From Mycobacterium sp. IS-1742 (GTDB taxonomy: Bacteria > Actinomycetota > Actinomycetes > Mycobacteriales > Mycobacteriaceae): 64,000 nucleotides of DNA. The stretch spans positions 1 through 64,000 of the forward strand of contig NZ_LQIV01000010.1 in NCBI RefSeq assembly GCF_001500125.1. Direction: 5' to 3'. The notes beneath the pieces are model-generated. The model was given only the letters and a program-made list of their open reading frames with translations. It was not told where the DNA came from and did not search any database. Of this stretch, positions 17,801-26,567 are shown piece by piece. The position numbers and the translations under genes are program-made. Each line of letters begins with the position of its first letter. Position 1 is the stretch's first letter.

Positions 17801-18017
17801 ACCGGTTGACCAGATCGGCCATGATCTCGCGCAGCCGCTCGGCGCCGACAGCTGCCGCGATGTCCATCGAGCGGACGACATCGGCGAACAGGACAGTGAC
17901 CTGCTTGTACTCGGCATGTGCCGCCGCCTGAGCCACGGGTGCGCCGCATCCGTGGCAGAACCGGGCGCCATCCAGGTATTCGGTGCCGCAGGCACGGCAC
18001 GCCGTAGAGGTCGTCAT
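14856..18017 (-). CDS. Zinc-ribbon / class III cyclase / STAND ATPase regulator
   Basis: This 1053-residue multidomain signalling protein starts with a CxxC-x10-CxxC zinc ribbon (residues ~8-25). A class III nucleotide cyclase domain follows (~35-205) with metal aspartates in FADVV and TGDG and the substrate lysine in TVDKF. The transition-state Asn is replaced by Gly (GEHVGWAQRME), so activity is doubtful. An AAA/STAND ATPase follows, with Walker A GPPGIGKS near residue 245 and Walker B YIVEDAHW, then ~500 residues of helical, TPR-like repeats. ATG 18017 has GGAGGG upstream and begins the zinc ribbon; earlier in-frame starts add only low-complexity Arg/Pro sequence. A paralogue lies directly upstream on the same strand. 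Confidence 0.85.
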   Translation of the reverse strand: MTTSTACRACGTEYLDGARFCHGCGAPVAQAAAHAEYKQVTVLFADVVRSMDIAAAVGAERLREIMADLVNRSSAVVQRYGGTVDKFTGDGIMAVFGAPIALEDHAVRACFAALGIQRQAGQLAATVERTDGAALQLRIGLNSGQVIAGDIASPTLGFTTVGEHVGWAQRMESAAPPGGVLLSDSTARLVEHVAVLGAPEEVVVKGCDQLVAARRLLGMAAPHAVGGRAEPQLVGRHWEMAAVEGILERSIDGAGTVVALVGPPGIGKSRMAREIAGAAAGRGVEVFWSFCESHISDVPFHVVGQLLRTIAGLPGLDDEVVRARLRARFDDADEQDLLLFEDLLEIRDPDAALPNIDPDARRRRLSRMVKAAAVSRGSPALYIVEDAHWIDEVSDAMLADFVTVIPQTRAMVLVTHRPDFHGALSRVPGAQTLTLAPLSDPESAALARALLGADRSVVDLAVTVAQRAAGNPFFAEEIVRDLAERGLLHGRRGAYVCRVDVAEISVPATLQATIAARIDRLEPPAKDTLCAASVIGMRFDTDLLALMGVAPAVDGLLLAELIDQVKFTGHAEYAFRHPLIRTVAYESQLRSDRAALHRRLADAISRQEPSIDENAALIAEHLDAAGDPRAAYEWHMRAAAWSQQRDIRAALVSWERASMLADALSADNPGQLELRIAPRTLLCANGFRKQELAGGRRFEELQELCAVAGDKASVAIAMAGLVNEQLIDGTLAEASRLVDEQMVLLESIGDPTLTVGMALFPAAIKILTGEFAEALRCCDMVIDLAHDDPALGGYVLGAPLALAYAMRCTACWWLGRPGWRRDFDRAVAMANEADPMSRAAVMVYTYTNAIASGVIPADDAALRNSDEALDIAQRSADDIAYGFALFASAGVLLNHASGRTKRATELLRQVREMAVDGRFFSMMVPVIDAWLAEQALAQGDWSALPLLRTCVETLYDTGLLSYVPWATTLLASALIERGTDRDLAEVDEVLTRLSGHPRFDGAAFCELALLRMRALLSLRRGDATTYRQLRDRYRERAKAFGHEGQMAWAEAMP

Positions 18018-18034
18018 CCGACCCTCCGCACGTC

Positions 18035-18054
18035 GGCCCGCAACACTGCGGGCC
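18035..18054 (-). promoter_or_regulatory. Perfect hairpin just upstream of the cyclase ribosome binding site
   Basis: Eight-bp arms GGCCCGCA and TGCGGGCC pair around a 4-nt loop. On the minus strand the hairpin lies in the 178-bp gap between the two cyclase genes, immediately 5' of the Shine-Dalgarno (18023-18028) of the second. It could be an intergenic terminator or a processing or translation element. The rest of the gap (18018-18195) shows nothing else recognised. Confidence 0.45.
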
Positions 18055-18195
18055 CACCCAGAATAGGCCGGGCACCGTGGCGGCATACCGGTTATCGAGC
18101 CCCGTCGGCGGTGCAAGGGTCTCAATCCGCGCGGTTGCGCGTGTTCGCAAACACTTTCGGCTGCGCGGCGACGGTCCGCATACCGATCGGAACCG

Positions 18196-21100
18196 CTACC
18201 CCAGTCCGACCTCGTCTGCACCGCAACGTGTTTCGAACAGGCGGGCACCCTGGCGCCGGGCCAGGGCGCGCGCGGATTCGAGATCGGCTCGGCGGACTTC
18301 TGGAGTGGTCTGGGTCCGGGCACGAAGCCGCAGCAACTCGGCGTCGTAGAAGTGCATCCCGGTGTGCCGGGCCAGTTCCAGACCCGACTGCAGGCGCTCG
18401 CGGGCCGGCTTCAATTCGCCCGCGGCGATGAGCAACCGTCCGATGACGGCGTCGAAGATGGTGGTGTACAGGGACACCCCGAGCGAGCGCAGGTTATCGA
18501 GGTGGGTGGCGAGCGCGGTGCTGTGGGCGGTGAGCACGGTGCGGTCGCAGCGGTCGTCGGCCAGGGCAGCCAGTGCGTCGACGGCGCTCAGCCACGTGGC
18601 CGCGACCCGCAGCCACATGTCGAGGCCGTAGCGCTCGGCGTGATCGATGGTGTCCGCGGCCACGTCCGCTGCGCGGCCGAGGCGGCCGGATTCGATGCAC
18701 AGCCAGGTGGTCATGGAGCGGGTGTACGCGTGCAGATACGGGGTTCCGGGAAAGCCCAGACCCGAGCCCAGGCGTACCGCCTGCGCCAGGTCGTCCTCGG
18801 CCCCGTTCATATCGCCTCGCATCAACGCGACCAGAGCCAGGTACAGCTGCGCCAGCGCCTTCGACTCGGCGACGACACGTCCGTGGTCGTCGTCGGCCCG
18901 ACCCTGTGTCGCGAGGTCGTCGGCCCCGCCGTGCAAGTGGCGCTGCGCGGCGCCGCAGTCGCCGCGGAGCAACGCCGTCGTCCCGGACAGGACCTCGATC
19001 ACCGAGTGGGCACACCGCCGTTGCCCGAAGTGCGTGCGCAGCACGTCGATCACATTGTCCGCCCGGCGCAGGTCGGCCCGGATGAGGTGGTAGTTGGCGA
19101 CCGCGATCAGCGTCTCGAACAGCTCGTCGTTGCGGAGGTGGGCGGGGCCCAGCTGCAGGCACCGCTCGAAGTCAGCGGCGGCCTCGGGGCTCTGGTAGCC
19201 GTCGGCGGCGAAGCCGAGAGACCCGCGTTCCAGGCGCAGCGCAGCCTCGAGACGATCCCGTTCGGCATCCGCGGGCGCATCCTCGAGCTGCGCGAGCGAA
19301 CGGGTCAGGTGGGCACGGGCCTCGGCAAGGGCCCCGCGCCGCCGTGCATCGGTCGAGGCGTGCTGATAGGCCGCCGCGGCGTCGGCGAAGCGGCCGGCGT
19401 GCTCGTAATGCTCGGCGACCAGCCGCCACTCCGGTTCACGGGACCGGATCAGGATGTCGGCGACTCTGCCGTGGAGTCCGCGCCGAACACTCGGCGGCGC
19501 GAGTTCGGCGGCGACCTCGCGCAGCAACTCGTGGCGGAAGCGCCAGCCGCCTCCCCAGGACTCCAGCACCCGCGCGTCTTCGAGCTCACCCATGACGCGG
19601 TCGAACTCGTCACACGGAATGTCCACCGACGCACGCAGCAGTTCGCCGTCGAGCTGGCGGCCGACCACTGCGGCCGCCTCGACCACGGGGACCACTTCCG
19701 GGCTGACACGCAGCCGGGCCATAAGGGGTTCGTAGAGCGTCTCCGGGACGCCGCTCTCGGTGCTGCCGTCGACCACCTGCTCGATGTAGAACGGCACACC
19801 GTCGCACCGCGCGACCACCTCGGCCCGCTGATCAGCGGCGAGACCCGGATCGAGCGCCGCGACGAGCGCATCGGACTGCGTCGCGGTCAGCGGAGCGAGG
19901 TCCCACACCTCGACGTTCGAACCCGACGGCAGCCATCCGCCCGGCCGGCCGGTCATCACCACCAGCACCCGACCTGCGGCCGATTCGAGGAGCGCGCCGA
20001 TCACCTCGCGGGTCGAGGGATCGAACCAGTGCAGGTCCTCGGCCACCACCAGGCCGGCGCCGTCGAGACACGCCAGCAGATACGCGGTCACCGCCGCGGT
20101 GACCAGTTCGTAGAGTTCGTCGCCCTCGGCGGCGACGGGCTCGTACCCGGCGCGGGCTTCGATACCGAGTACCGGCGCCAACAACGGCACCGCGCTGTGC
20201 GGGTCCAGTCCGCACGCGCTGCACTCGGCGGCCAACCGGTGCAGCCGGTCCAGTTCGCCGGTCTCGCGCACGATGCCGCACCGGCGCTCCAACAGCGCCC
20301 GGATCGGGTGCAGACCGGCGTCGGTCTGCAGCGGTGACCCGGCCAGTTCCAGCACCACGGCGCCACACTCCGCCGCCATGTCGACGGCTGCGGCCGCGAG
20401 GCGGGACTTCCCGATCCCCGGCTCGCCCCGCAGGAGCACACCCGGCGTGGTCAACGTCCCCGCCTGCGCCCGCGCCAAGGCTGCCCGCAGACGCGCCAAC
20501 TCGTTGTCACGGCCCACCAGCGGACTTCGGCCCGAACGTGACGCCGACGCGGACTCGGACACCACCCGGTGGTGGTTGACCGGTTCCTCGACGCCCTTCA
20601 CCCACGCGGCGGGAATGGTCTCCAACTCGAAATCGCGCCGGATCAACGTCGCCATCGCGTCGGAGACCACGACGGCGCCGGGCGGCGCCAGCCCCGATAC
20701 GCGGGCGGCGAGGTTGGCCGCCAGCCCGTAGACGTCGTCTTGCGCGGTGTCCAGGTAGACCGGTCCGCGGTGCACCCCCACCCGCACCTCGATCTGCACC
20801 CCGAAGCGGCGCCGGGCCTGCTCGCTCAGCCGGGCCACATCCCGGACCACCTGCAGCCCGGCCTGCACCGCGCGACGCGCGTCGTCCTCGTGGGCAACCG
20901 GGTGGCCGAAGACGGCGAGCAGCCCATCCCCGGCCGTCGAGCCGATATGACCCCCGTACCGATTCACCGCGCGCAGCACCTTCTCGCGGTAGCGGCCGAC
21001 CAGCAGCCGGTAGGTCTCGGGTTCCACCCGGGTCGACAACACCGTCGAGTCCACCAGATCCGCGAACAGAAGCGTCAGCCGCCGGATCTGACCGGGCTGA

Positions 21101-21306
21101 TCGGGCACGGCCAGCAGATCTTCGGCCTCGGCATTCGTGCCGTCGGCCGCCAGCACACTCGCCGCCAGCACCGTCGCGGTGGCACGATCCCCACGGTTGA
21201 CGGCCGCCACTGCCCGGTCGAGCATCTCGTCGATCGTGGCGCCGTGGTCGCCGCCCTGGCGTCGAGGTATCGGGTACCGCATGTCCGGCACGCTTGTCAC
21301 GGTCAT
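18196..21306 (-). CDS. Class III cyclase / STAND ATPase regulator
   Basis: This 1036-residue relative of the downstream gene lacks the zinc ribbon. After ~80 residues comes the cyclase domain with metal aspartates in FADLV and AGDG; the conserved Asn and Arg are present (YGLAANLAARV) and the Asp before them is kept, but the substrate lysine is Ser (GGHIGSTAGDG). The ATPase has Walker A RGEPGIGKS (~residue 285) and Walker B VVAEDLHW, and the remaining ~500 residues are helical repeats. Mycobacterial proteins of this kind often end in a LuxR helix-turn-helix; none is seen here. ATG 21306 follows GGAAG at a suitable distance; 21360 is an alternative. Confidence 0.83.
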   Translation of the reverse strand: MTVTSVPDMRYPIPRRQGGDHGATIDEMLDRAVAAVNRGDRATATVLAASVLAADGTNAEAEDLLAVPDQPGQIRRLTLLFADLVDSTVLSTRVEPETYRLLVGRYREKVLRAVNRYGGHIGSTAGDGLLAVFGHPVAHEDDARRAVQAGLQVVRDVARLSEQARRRFGVQIEVRVGVHRGPVYLDTAQDDVYGLAANLAARVSGLAPPGAVVVSDAMATLIRRDFELETIPAAWVKGVEEPVNHHRVVSESASASRSGRSPLVGRDNELARLRAALARAQAGTLTTPGVLLRGEPGIGKSRLAAAAVDMAAECGAVVLELAGSPLQTDAGLHPIRALLERRCGIVRETGELDRLHRLAAECSACGLDPHSAVPLLAPVLGIEARAGYEPVAAEGDELYELVTAAVTAYLLACLDGAGLVVAEDLHWFDPSTREVIGALLESAAGRVLVVMTGRPGGWLPSGSNVEVWDLAPLTATQSDALVAALDPGLAADQRAEVVARCDGVPFYIEQVVDGSTESGVPETLYEPLMARLRVSPEVVPVVEAAAVVGRQLDGELLRASVDIPCDEFDRVMGELEDARVLESWGGGWRFRHELLREVAAELAPPSVRRGLHGRVADILIRSREPEWRLVAEHYEHAGRFADAAAAYQHASTDARRRGALAEARAHLTRSLAQLEDAPADAERDRLEAALRLERGSLGFAADGYQSPEAAADFERCLQLGPAHLRNDELFETLIAVANYHLIRADLRRADNVIDVLRTHFGQRRCAHSVIEVLSGTTALLRGDCGAAQRHLHGGADDLATQGRADDDHGRVVAESKALAQLYLALVALMRGDMNGAEDDLAQAVRLGSGLGFPGTPYLHAYTRSMTTWLCIESGRLGRAADVAADTIDHAERYGLDMWLRVAATWLSAVDALAALADDRCDRTVLTAHSTALATHLDNLRSLGVSLYTTIFDAVIGRLLIAAGELKPARERLQSGLELARHTGMHFYDAELLRLRARTQTTPEVRRADLESARALARRQGARLFETRCGADEVGLG

Positions 21307-21418
21307 CACCCGGCTTCCGCCGCTGTCGATCGCTACCAAGAATAGGGTGTTCGCGCGCACAGGAAGCGGTTTGGCGAGTTCGGGAACGCACCGCGGGGCT
21401 CCGACGTCTCAATCACTG

Positions 21419-21730
21419 ATGTTCGACGAACTGGCCCGAATCTGCGACGACACGCTCGCACGAGCACGGGCGCGTGCCGACGCGCTCGCGGCGGCCGCCG
21501 ACGCACTGGCCGGGATCCGGACCGAGGCGACCTCGCCCGACGGCGATGTCCGCGCCGCGGTCGACGGCCGCGGACTGCTGGTGTCGATGACCCTGGCCGA
21601 GTCGGTCACCCGGTTGCCCGCTTCCCGCATCGCGGCACTGGTCGTCGAGACGACGCGGGCGGCGGCCCGTGAGGCCTTCGCACACCGGCAGGCGGTGCTC
21701 GGCGACGTGGTCGCAGACCTCGGTCGTTAG
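21419..21730 (+). CDS. YbaB/EbfC-like protein
   Basis: This 103-residue protein fits the YbaB/EbfC fold: an N-terminal helix, a central strand pair (DVRAAVDGRGLLVSMTL, ~residues 40-56) and a long C-terminal helix. Relatives bind DNA or, in mycobacterial type VII loci, act as EspL-like accessory factors. The nearby EspC-like and NlpC/P60 genes make the second role plausible. Its TAG stop overlaps the predicted -10 of the next gene. The reading frame is open far upstream, but similarity and composition support ATG 21419. Confidence 0.6.
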   Translation: MFDELARICDDTLARARARADALAAAADALAGIRTEATSPDGDVRAAVDGRGLLVSMTLAESVTRLPASRIAALVVETTRAAAREAFAHRQAVLGDVVADLGR

Positions 21731-21733
21731 GCT
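21728..21733 (+). promoter_or_regulatory. Predicted -10 (TAGGCT), Rv3311-like gene
   Basis: TAGGCT starts 13 nt before ATG 21741 and overlaps the stop codon of the YbaB-like gene, so the downstream gene probably has its own leaderless promoter despite the 10-bp gap. Confidence 0.45.
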
Positions 21734-21740
21734 GTGCCGC

Positions 21741-23015
21741 ATGGCTGCTGACATCGTGCCGGTTCGGCTCGGGCTGACCAAGGGCGACCTGTACACACTG
21801 TGGGCTCCGCGCTGGCGGGACGCCGGTGACGAGTGGGAGGCCTTCCTCGGCAAGGACGAGGACCTCTACGCCTTCGAGTCGGTGGCCGACCTGGTGGCCT
21901 TCGTGCGGACCGACACCGACCACGACCTGACCGACCATCCGGCCTGGGAGAAACTCACCGAGGCGTCGGCGCACCGGCTCAAGCCCGCCGAGGACCGTGA
22001 ATACGACCTCGTCGGGGTGCCGGAGACGGCAGCCGAGAAGGCGAGTGAGACCGCCGTCGACACCTTGCACCGCACCCTCGCGATCGCCTCGTCGATCGGT
22101 TCGGTGTGCGATCTGCCCGCGGTCACGAAGTTCTTCAACGGCAACCCGCAGCTCGGTTCGGTCGGCGGCGGGGTCGAGGCGTTCAAGGGTCGCAGCGGCC
22201 GCAAACGCTGGGCTGACATCGAAGCGGTGATCGCCCGCAGCTGGGACGGTGTGCTCGACGCGATCGACGAGATCGTCACCGTCCCCGACGTCGACGCCTC
22301 GGCGTCGCAGAAGGCCGCCGACGAACTCGAACAGCCGGCGCCCGAGCCCGAAGAGGACGAGGCCACCGACGCGGCGGTCACCGCGGAGGAGACCGCGGAC
22401 GACGAACCGTCGGCCACGGAGTCCGACGCGCTCGAATCACCCGCCGCCGCAGCGGTACTCGGCAGCGACGAGGACTTCTGGCTCAAGGTCGGTATCGACC
22501 CGGTCCGCCTGATGACCCGGTCGGGCACCTTCTACACGCTGCGCTGCTACCTCGACGACGAGCCGGTGTTCCTCGGCCGCAACGGACGCATCAGCGTGTT
22601 CGGCTCCGAGCGTGCGCTGGCCCGCTATCTGGCCGACGAGCACGACCACGACCTGTCGGATCTGGCCACCTACGACGACATCCGCACCGCGGCCACCGAC
22701 GGCTCACTCGAGGTCGAGGTGATCGACGAGAACGTCTACGTGCTCAGCGGACTGGCCGACGACATCGCCGACGGCCCCGACACGATCGACCGCGACCAGC
22801 TCGAGCTGGCACTCGAACTGCTGCGCGACGTGGGCCGGTACTCCGAGGACAACACCGTCGACAAGACGCTCGATCCCGGCACCGCGCTGGGCTCGTTCGT
22901 CACCCATGCGCTCGATCCGGAGGCCGCCGACCGCCCCGAACCGCCGTACGCCGAGGCCGTTCAGCAGTGGGAGGCGCTCGAGGCCTTCGTGGAGTCCCGG
23001 CTGCGCCAGGAGTGA
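21741..23015 (+). CDS. Conserved mycobacterial protein, Rv3311-like
   Basis: This 424-residue soluble protein matches Rv3311 in position and size; such proteins are sometimes labelled primosomal without support. Two related segments flank an acidic Ala/Glu/Asp-rich linker (~residues 190-245): the first contains RLGLTKGDLYTLWAPRW and EDLYAFESVADLVAFVRTD, the second RLMTRSGTFYTLRCYL and GSERALARYLADE. Each half ends in a DHDLTD or DHDLSD motif, so the protein looks like an internal duplication. No catalytic motif is recognised and the function is unknown. The stop is three bases before the convergent add stop. Confidence 0.8.
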   Translation: MAADIVPVRLGLTKGDLYTLWAPRWRDAGDEWEAFLGKDEDLYAFESVADLVAFVRTDTDHDLTDHPAWEKLTEASAHRLKPAEDREYDLVGVPETAAEKASETAVDTLHRTLAIASSIGSVCDLPAVTKFFNGNPQLGSVGGGVEAFKGRSGRKRWADIEAVIARSWDGVLDAIDEIVTVPDVDASASQKAADELEQPAPEPEEDEATDAAVTAEETADDEPSATESDALESPAAAAVLGSDEDFWLKVGIDPVRLMTRSGTFYTLRCYLDDEPVFLGRNGRISVFGSERALARYLADEHDHDLSDLATYDDIRTAATDGSLEVEVIDENVYVLSGLADDIADGPDTIDRDQLELALELLRDVGRYSEDNTVDKTLDPGTALGSFVTHALDPEAADRPEPPYAEAVQQWEALEAFVESRLRQE

Positions 23016-23018
23016 GGG

Positions 23019-24107
23019 TCAGCCGGCCAGCACCGCGTAACGGGGTTTGATCACGTCGTCGATGAGTGCCAGCCGCTCGTCGAACAGGATGAACGACGAT
23101 TTCATCGCGTTGATGGTGAACCGCGCCAGATCGCTCCAGCCGTAGCCGAAGGCCTCGACCAGGCGCAGCATCTCCTGGCTCATCGTGGTGTCGCTCATCA
23201 GCCGGTTGTCGGTGTTGACCGTGACGCGGAAGCGGGTGCGGGCCAGTAGGTCGAACGGATGCTCGGCGATGCTGGGCACCGCGCCGGTCTGCACGTTGGA
23301 GCTCGGGCACAACTCCAGCGGGATGCGCTTGTCGCGCAGGATGTTGGCCAGCCGGCCCAGCTTCACCTGACCGTCCGGTGCCACGGTGATGTCGTCGACG
23401 ATGCGGACGCCGTGGCCCAGCCGGTCGGCGCCGCAGAACGCGATGGCCTCGTGGATGGACGGCAGGCCGAAGGCCTCCCCGGCGTGGATCGTGAAGCGCG
23501 CGTTGTTGCCTCGCATGTATTCGAACGCGTCGAGGTGGCGGGTGGGCGGGTAGCCCGCCTCCGCGCCGGCGATGTCGAAACCGACGACGCCGCGGTCGCG
23601 GAATCGGATGGCGAGTTCGGCGATCTCGCGTGAGCGCGCGGCATGGCGCATCGCGGTGACCAGGCAGCGCACCGTGATCGTGCGGCCCGCGCTGGCTGCG
23701 GCCTTCTCCCCGTCGGCGAATCCGGCCAGCACGGAGTCGACGACCGCGTCCAGGCCCATGCCGTCCTCGATGTGCAGTTCCGGGGCGAACCGCACCTCGG
23801 CGTAGACGACGTTGTCGTCGGCGAGGTCCTCGACGCATTCGAAGGCCACCCGGTGCAGCGCCTCCGGCGTCTGCATCACTCCGACGGTGTGGGCGAACGG
23901 CTCGAGGTAGCGGACCAGCGAACCGCTGTGGGCGGCGGTGCGGAAGAACGTCGCCAGCTCGTCGACGTCGTCGGCGGGCAGATCGTCGTATCCGTACTGT
24001 CCGGCCAGGTCGAGCACGGTCGACGGTCGCAGACCGCCGTCGAGGTGGTCGTGCAGCAGCGCCTTGGGCGCCTGGCGGATGTTCTCCAGCGTCAGCGGTG
24101 TCGTCAT
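23019..24107 (-). CDS. add: Adenosine deaminase
   Basis: This 362-residue zinc enzyme converts (deoxy)adenosine to (deoxy)inosine, feeding deoD. Metal ligands and catalytic residues are visible: HDHLDGG near residue 20 (HxH), [17 protein letters not shown] (~residues 210-226), LGHGVRI, and NTDNRLM near 300. Length and sequence match Rv3313c. GAGGAG lies nine bases before ATG 24107; GTG 24113 is in frame but too close to that site. The gene follows deoA by 13 bp in a cdd-deoA-add operon. Confidence 0.93.
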   Translation of the reverse strand: MTTPLTLENIRQAPKALLHDHLDGGLRPSTVLDLAGQYGYDDLPADDVDELATFFRTAAHSGSLVRYLEPFAHTVGVMQTPEALHRVAFECVEDLADDNVVYAEVRFAPELHIEDGMGLDAVVDSVLAGFADGEKAAASAGRTITVRCLVTAMRHAARSREIAELAIRFRDRGVVGFDIAGAEAGYPPTRHLDAFEYMRGNNARFTIHAGEAFGLPSIHEAIAFCGADRLGHGVRIVDDITVAPDGQVKLGRLANILRDKRIPLELCPSSNVQTGAVPSIAEHPFDLLARTRFRVTVNTDNRLMSDTTMSQEMLRLVEAFGYGWSDLARFTINAMKSSFILFDERLALIDDVIKPRYAVLAG

Positions 24108-24120
24108 CGGCACGTACTCC

Positions 24121-25482
24121 TCACGGTCCTTCTTCGGACCCTCTCAGCCCTGTCGCGGTGATCCGATCGATGATCAGCGGACGCTCCGGCGGGGCACTGT
24201 CCCCCACGGTCCATGCGCCGTCGAGTTCGGCGCGCGCGGGCCCGATCCGGGCCGGGGTGTCGGTGTAGAGGGTGAACACGGGCTCGCCCGCGCGCACCGG
24301 TTCGCCGGGCCGACGGTGCATGCGAATCCCGGCGCCGAACTGCACCTGCTCACCGGGGGCCGAGCGGCCCGCCCCGAGCCGCCACACCGCCAGACCCACC
24401 GCCATCGCGTCGATGGCACCCATGGTGCCACCGCGCGGTGCCGTGATGGTGTCGGAGTGGACACCGATGGGCAACGCGCCGGTGGACGAATCGGGAGACA
24501 GGGCCGTGACGTCCCCGCCCTGGGCGGCGACGAGGGCGCGGAAGCAGTCCATGGCGGTGCCGTCGCGCAGCGTCTCGGCCGGGTCGGTGGCGTCGAGTCC
24601 GGCGGCGTCGAGCATCTCGGCGGCCAGCGCGAGCGTGAGCTCGACGACGTCGTCGGGACCGCCGCCGGCCAGCACCTCCAACGATTCGACGACCTCGACC
24701 GCGTTGCCGACGGCACGGCCGAGCGGCACCGACATGTCGGTCAGCAGCGCGCGGGTCACCAGACCGTGCGCCCGGCCCAACTCGACCATCGTGCGGGCGA
24801 GCTCGCGGGCCTCGGCCTCGGTGGGCAGGAAGGCACCGGACCCTACCTTGGTGTCGAGCACGAGCGCGCGGGCGCCCTCGGCGATCTTCTTGCTCATCAC
24901 CGAGCTGGCGATCAGCGGCAGCGATTCGGTGGTGGCGGTGACGTCGCGCAGCGCGTAGATCTTGCGATCGGCCGGGGCGAGCTCACCCGCGGCGAAGATC
25001 GCCGCGCCGATCTCCCGGAGTTGTTGGCGGATCCGGGTTTTCGTCAGTTCGGCGGAGAACCCGGGAATGGCTTCGAGTTTGTCCAGGGTGCCGCCGGTGT
25101 GGCCGAGTCCGCGGCCCGCGGCCTGCGGGACCGCGCCGCCACAGGCCATCACCACCGGCACCAACGGGATGGTGATCTTGTCGCCGACCCCGCCGGTGGA
25201 GTGCTTGTCCACCAGGGCGAGGGGACGGCCGTCGGCGTCGCGTCGCAGATCGGTGAAGTCGAACCGCTCCCCCGAGGCGACCATCGCCGCGGTCCAGCGG
25301 GCGATCTCCCGGCCCGTCATCCCCCGCAGGAAGATCGCCATCAGCAGGGCCGACATCTGCTCGTCGGCCACCTGACCGCGGGTGTAGGCGTCGATCACCC
25401 AGTCGATCGCGGCGTCGGGGAGCACACCGCCGTCACGCTTGGTGCGGATCACCGTCGGCGCATCGAATGTGAAGTGGGTCAC
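24121..25482 (-). CDS. deoA: Thymidine phosphorylase
   Basis: This 453-residue enzyme cleaves thymidine and deoxyuridine to base and 2-deoxyribose 1-phosphate. The phosphate-binding signature [10 protein letters not shown] (~residues 91-100) and the [19 protein letters not shown] segment (~120-138) identify the pyrimidine nucleoside phosphorylase family. It follows cdd with a four-base overlap, so deoxycytidine deaminated by Cdd passes to DeoA. Corresponds to Rv3314c. Confidence 0.93.
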   Translation of the reverse strand: MTHFTFDAPTVIRTKRDGGVLPDAAIDWVIDAYTRGQVADEQMSALLMAIFLRGMTGREIARWTAAMVASGERFDFTDLRRDADGRPLALVDKHSTGGVGDKITIPLVPVVMACGGAVPQAAGRGLGHTGGTLDKLEAIPGFSAELTKTRIRQQLREIGAAIFAAGELAPADRKIYALRDVTATTESLPLIASSVMSKKIAEGARALVLDTKVGSGAFLPTEAEARELARTMVELGRAHGLVTRALLTDMSVPLGRAVGNAVEVVESLEVLAGGGPDDVVELTLALAAEMLDAAGLDATDPAETLRDGTAMDCFRALVAAQGGDVTALSPDSSTGALPIGVHSDTITAPRGGTMGAIDAMAVGLAVWRLGAGRSAPGEQVQFGAGIRMHRRPGEPVRAGEPVFTLYTDTPARIGPARAELDGAWTVGDSAPPERPLIIDRITATGLRGSEEGP

Positions 25483-25907
25483 GGCTTCTCCCCGGCACCC
25501 GGGGTCCGGTTCGGCCGGGCCAGATCGTCGGGTCCGAACGCGTCGGGCAGCAGTTCACCGAGCGGTCGCGGGCCGAGCGGATGGTCGATCAACAGTCCCG
25601 GTCCGCCGTGTTCGAGCAGCACCTGACGGCAGCGGCCGCACGGCATCAGCACCTCGGAATCGGGGCCCACACAGGACAGCGCGACCAGCCGCCCGCCCCC
25701 GCTGGAATGCAGGGCGCAGACCACACCGCACTCGGCACAGAGACCCAGGCCATATGAGACATTCTCCACATTGCATCCGGTCACTATTCGGTCATCGTCG
25801 ACCAGTGCCGCCGCCCCGACGGGGAACCCCGAATACGGCGCGTAGGCCGCTGATGAAGCATCGATTGCCTTGTGGCGCAACACTTCCCAGTTGATCTCGG
25901 CTGTCAT
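25479..25907 (-). CDS. cdd: Cytidine deaminase
   Basis: This 142-residue zinc enzyme deaminates cytidine and deoxycytidine. The substrate loop GCNVENVSYGLGLCAECG (~residues 44-61) holds the catalytic Glu and first Cys ligand, and MPCGRCRQVL (~88-97) the other two, so all three cysteines are present. The C-terminal ~15 residues (after PNRT) extend beyond short homologues. First gene of the cdd-deoA-add operon, divergent from sdhC across a 231-bp gap. Confidence 0.94.
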   Translation of the reverse strand: MTAEINWEVLRHKAIDASSAAYAPYSGFPVGAAALVDDDRIVTGCNVENVSYGLGLCAECGVVCALHSSGGGRLVALSCVGPDSEVLMPCGRCRQVLLEHGGPGLLIDHPLGPRPLGELLPDAFGPDDLARPNRTPGAGEKP

Positions 25908-26048
25908 TGTCGCTCTCTCACCCCGCCTCTGAATGGATTCCGAAAGACACGCCGGACGTGCCCTCGCAGCAGATAGGCGACCCTAACTTCTGCCTTCTGA
26001 GCGGGGCATACGGCAACACGCTAGTTCGTTCATCAGTACAAAGGGGTT

Positions 26049-26111
26049 TAGAGTCGCCCCGAGGTTTGGGGCAGCGGTTGAGGCCAGCAGAGGTTCTCGC
26101 ACCCGCCCCAA
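26049..26111 (+). promoter_or_regulatory. sdhC promoter and leader hairpin
   Basis: TAGAGT (26049-26054) is a good -10 candidate, giving a leader of about 78 nt. In it TTGGGGC (26066-26072) can pair with GCCCCAA (26105-26111). The same GGGGC can instead pair with GCCCC at 26056-26060 if transcription starts further upstream, so the two stems would exclude each other. The remainder of the cdd-sdhC gap (25908-26048) holds nothing clearly recognised. Confidence 0.35.
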
Positions 26112-26138
26112 GCGTCCACCGATGGCGTTGGAGGACCA

Positions 26139-26567
26139 ATGAGTACTGCGACAACAGCGGATACCGACGTACCGTCGCCGCGATCCAAACCATCCCGCCG
26201 CCGCACCCTCTACCGCGGTGACCCGGCGATGTGGTCGTGGGTGCTGCACCGCATCTCCGGTGCGGCGATCTTCTTCTTCCTGTTCGTCCACGTCGTCGAC
26301 ACGGCGCTGGTGCGGGTCAGCCCCGAGGCCTACAACGCCGTCATCGAGACGTACAAGACCCCGATCATCGGTCTGATGGAGATCGGCCTGGTCGGCGCGG
26401 TGCTCTACCACGCCCTCAACGGCATCCGCGTCATCCTGATCGACTTCTGGTCCAAGGGCGCCCGTTACCAGCGGCAGATGCTGTGGGTCGTGGCGGGCGT
26501 GTTCATCACAGTCATGATCGCGTCGCTCGGCGTCATCGGCATGCACATGGCGGAGAGGTTCCTGTAG
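26139..26567 (+). CDS. sdhC: Succinate dehydrogenase cytochrome b subunit
   Basis: This 142-residue membrane anchor of complex II has three transmembrane helices. MWSWVLHRISGAAIFFFLFVHV places the conserved SHRxSG-like quinone-site residues and a haem-ligand histidine in helix I, and YHALNGIRVILIDF carries the second conserved His in helix II. GGAGG lies 5 bases upstream of the ATG. It is the first gene of sdhCDAB, corresponding to Rv3316-Rv3319, and its stop abuts the sdhD start. Confidence 0.93.
   Translation: MSTATTADTDVPSPRSKPSRRRTLYRGDPAMWSWVLHRISGAAIFFFLFVHVVDTALVRVSPEAYNAVIETYKTPIIGLMEIGLVGAVLYHALNGIRVILIDFWSKGARYQRQMLWVVAGVFITVMIASLGVIGMHMAERFL

Noticed and set aside
25975..25998. 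Sequence near the cdd/sdhC divide resembling an IdeR iron box
   Set aside because: Only one half (CCTAAC-like) is recognisable and the symmetric half is missing.
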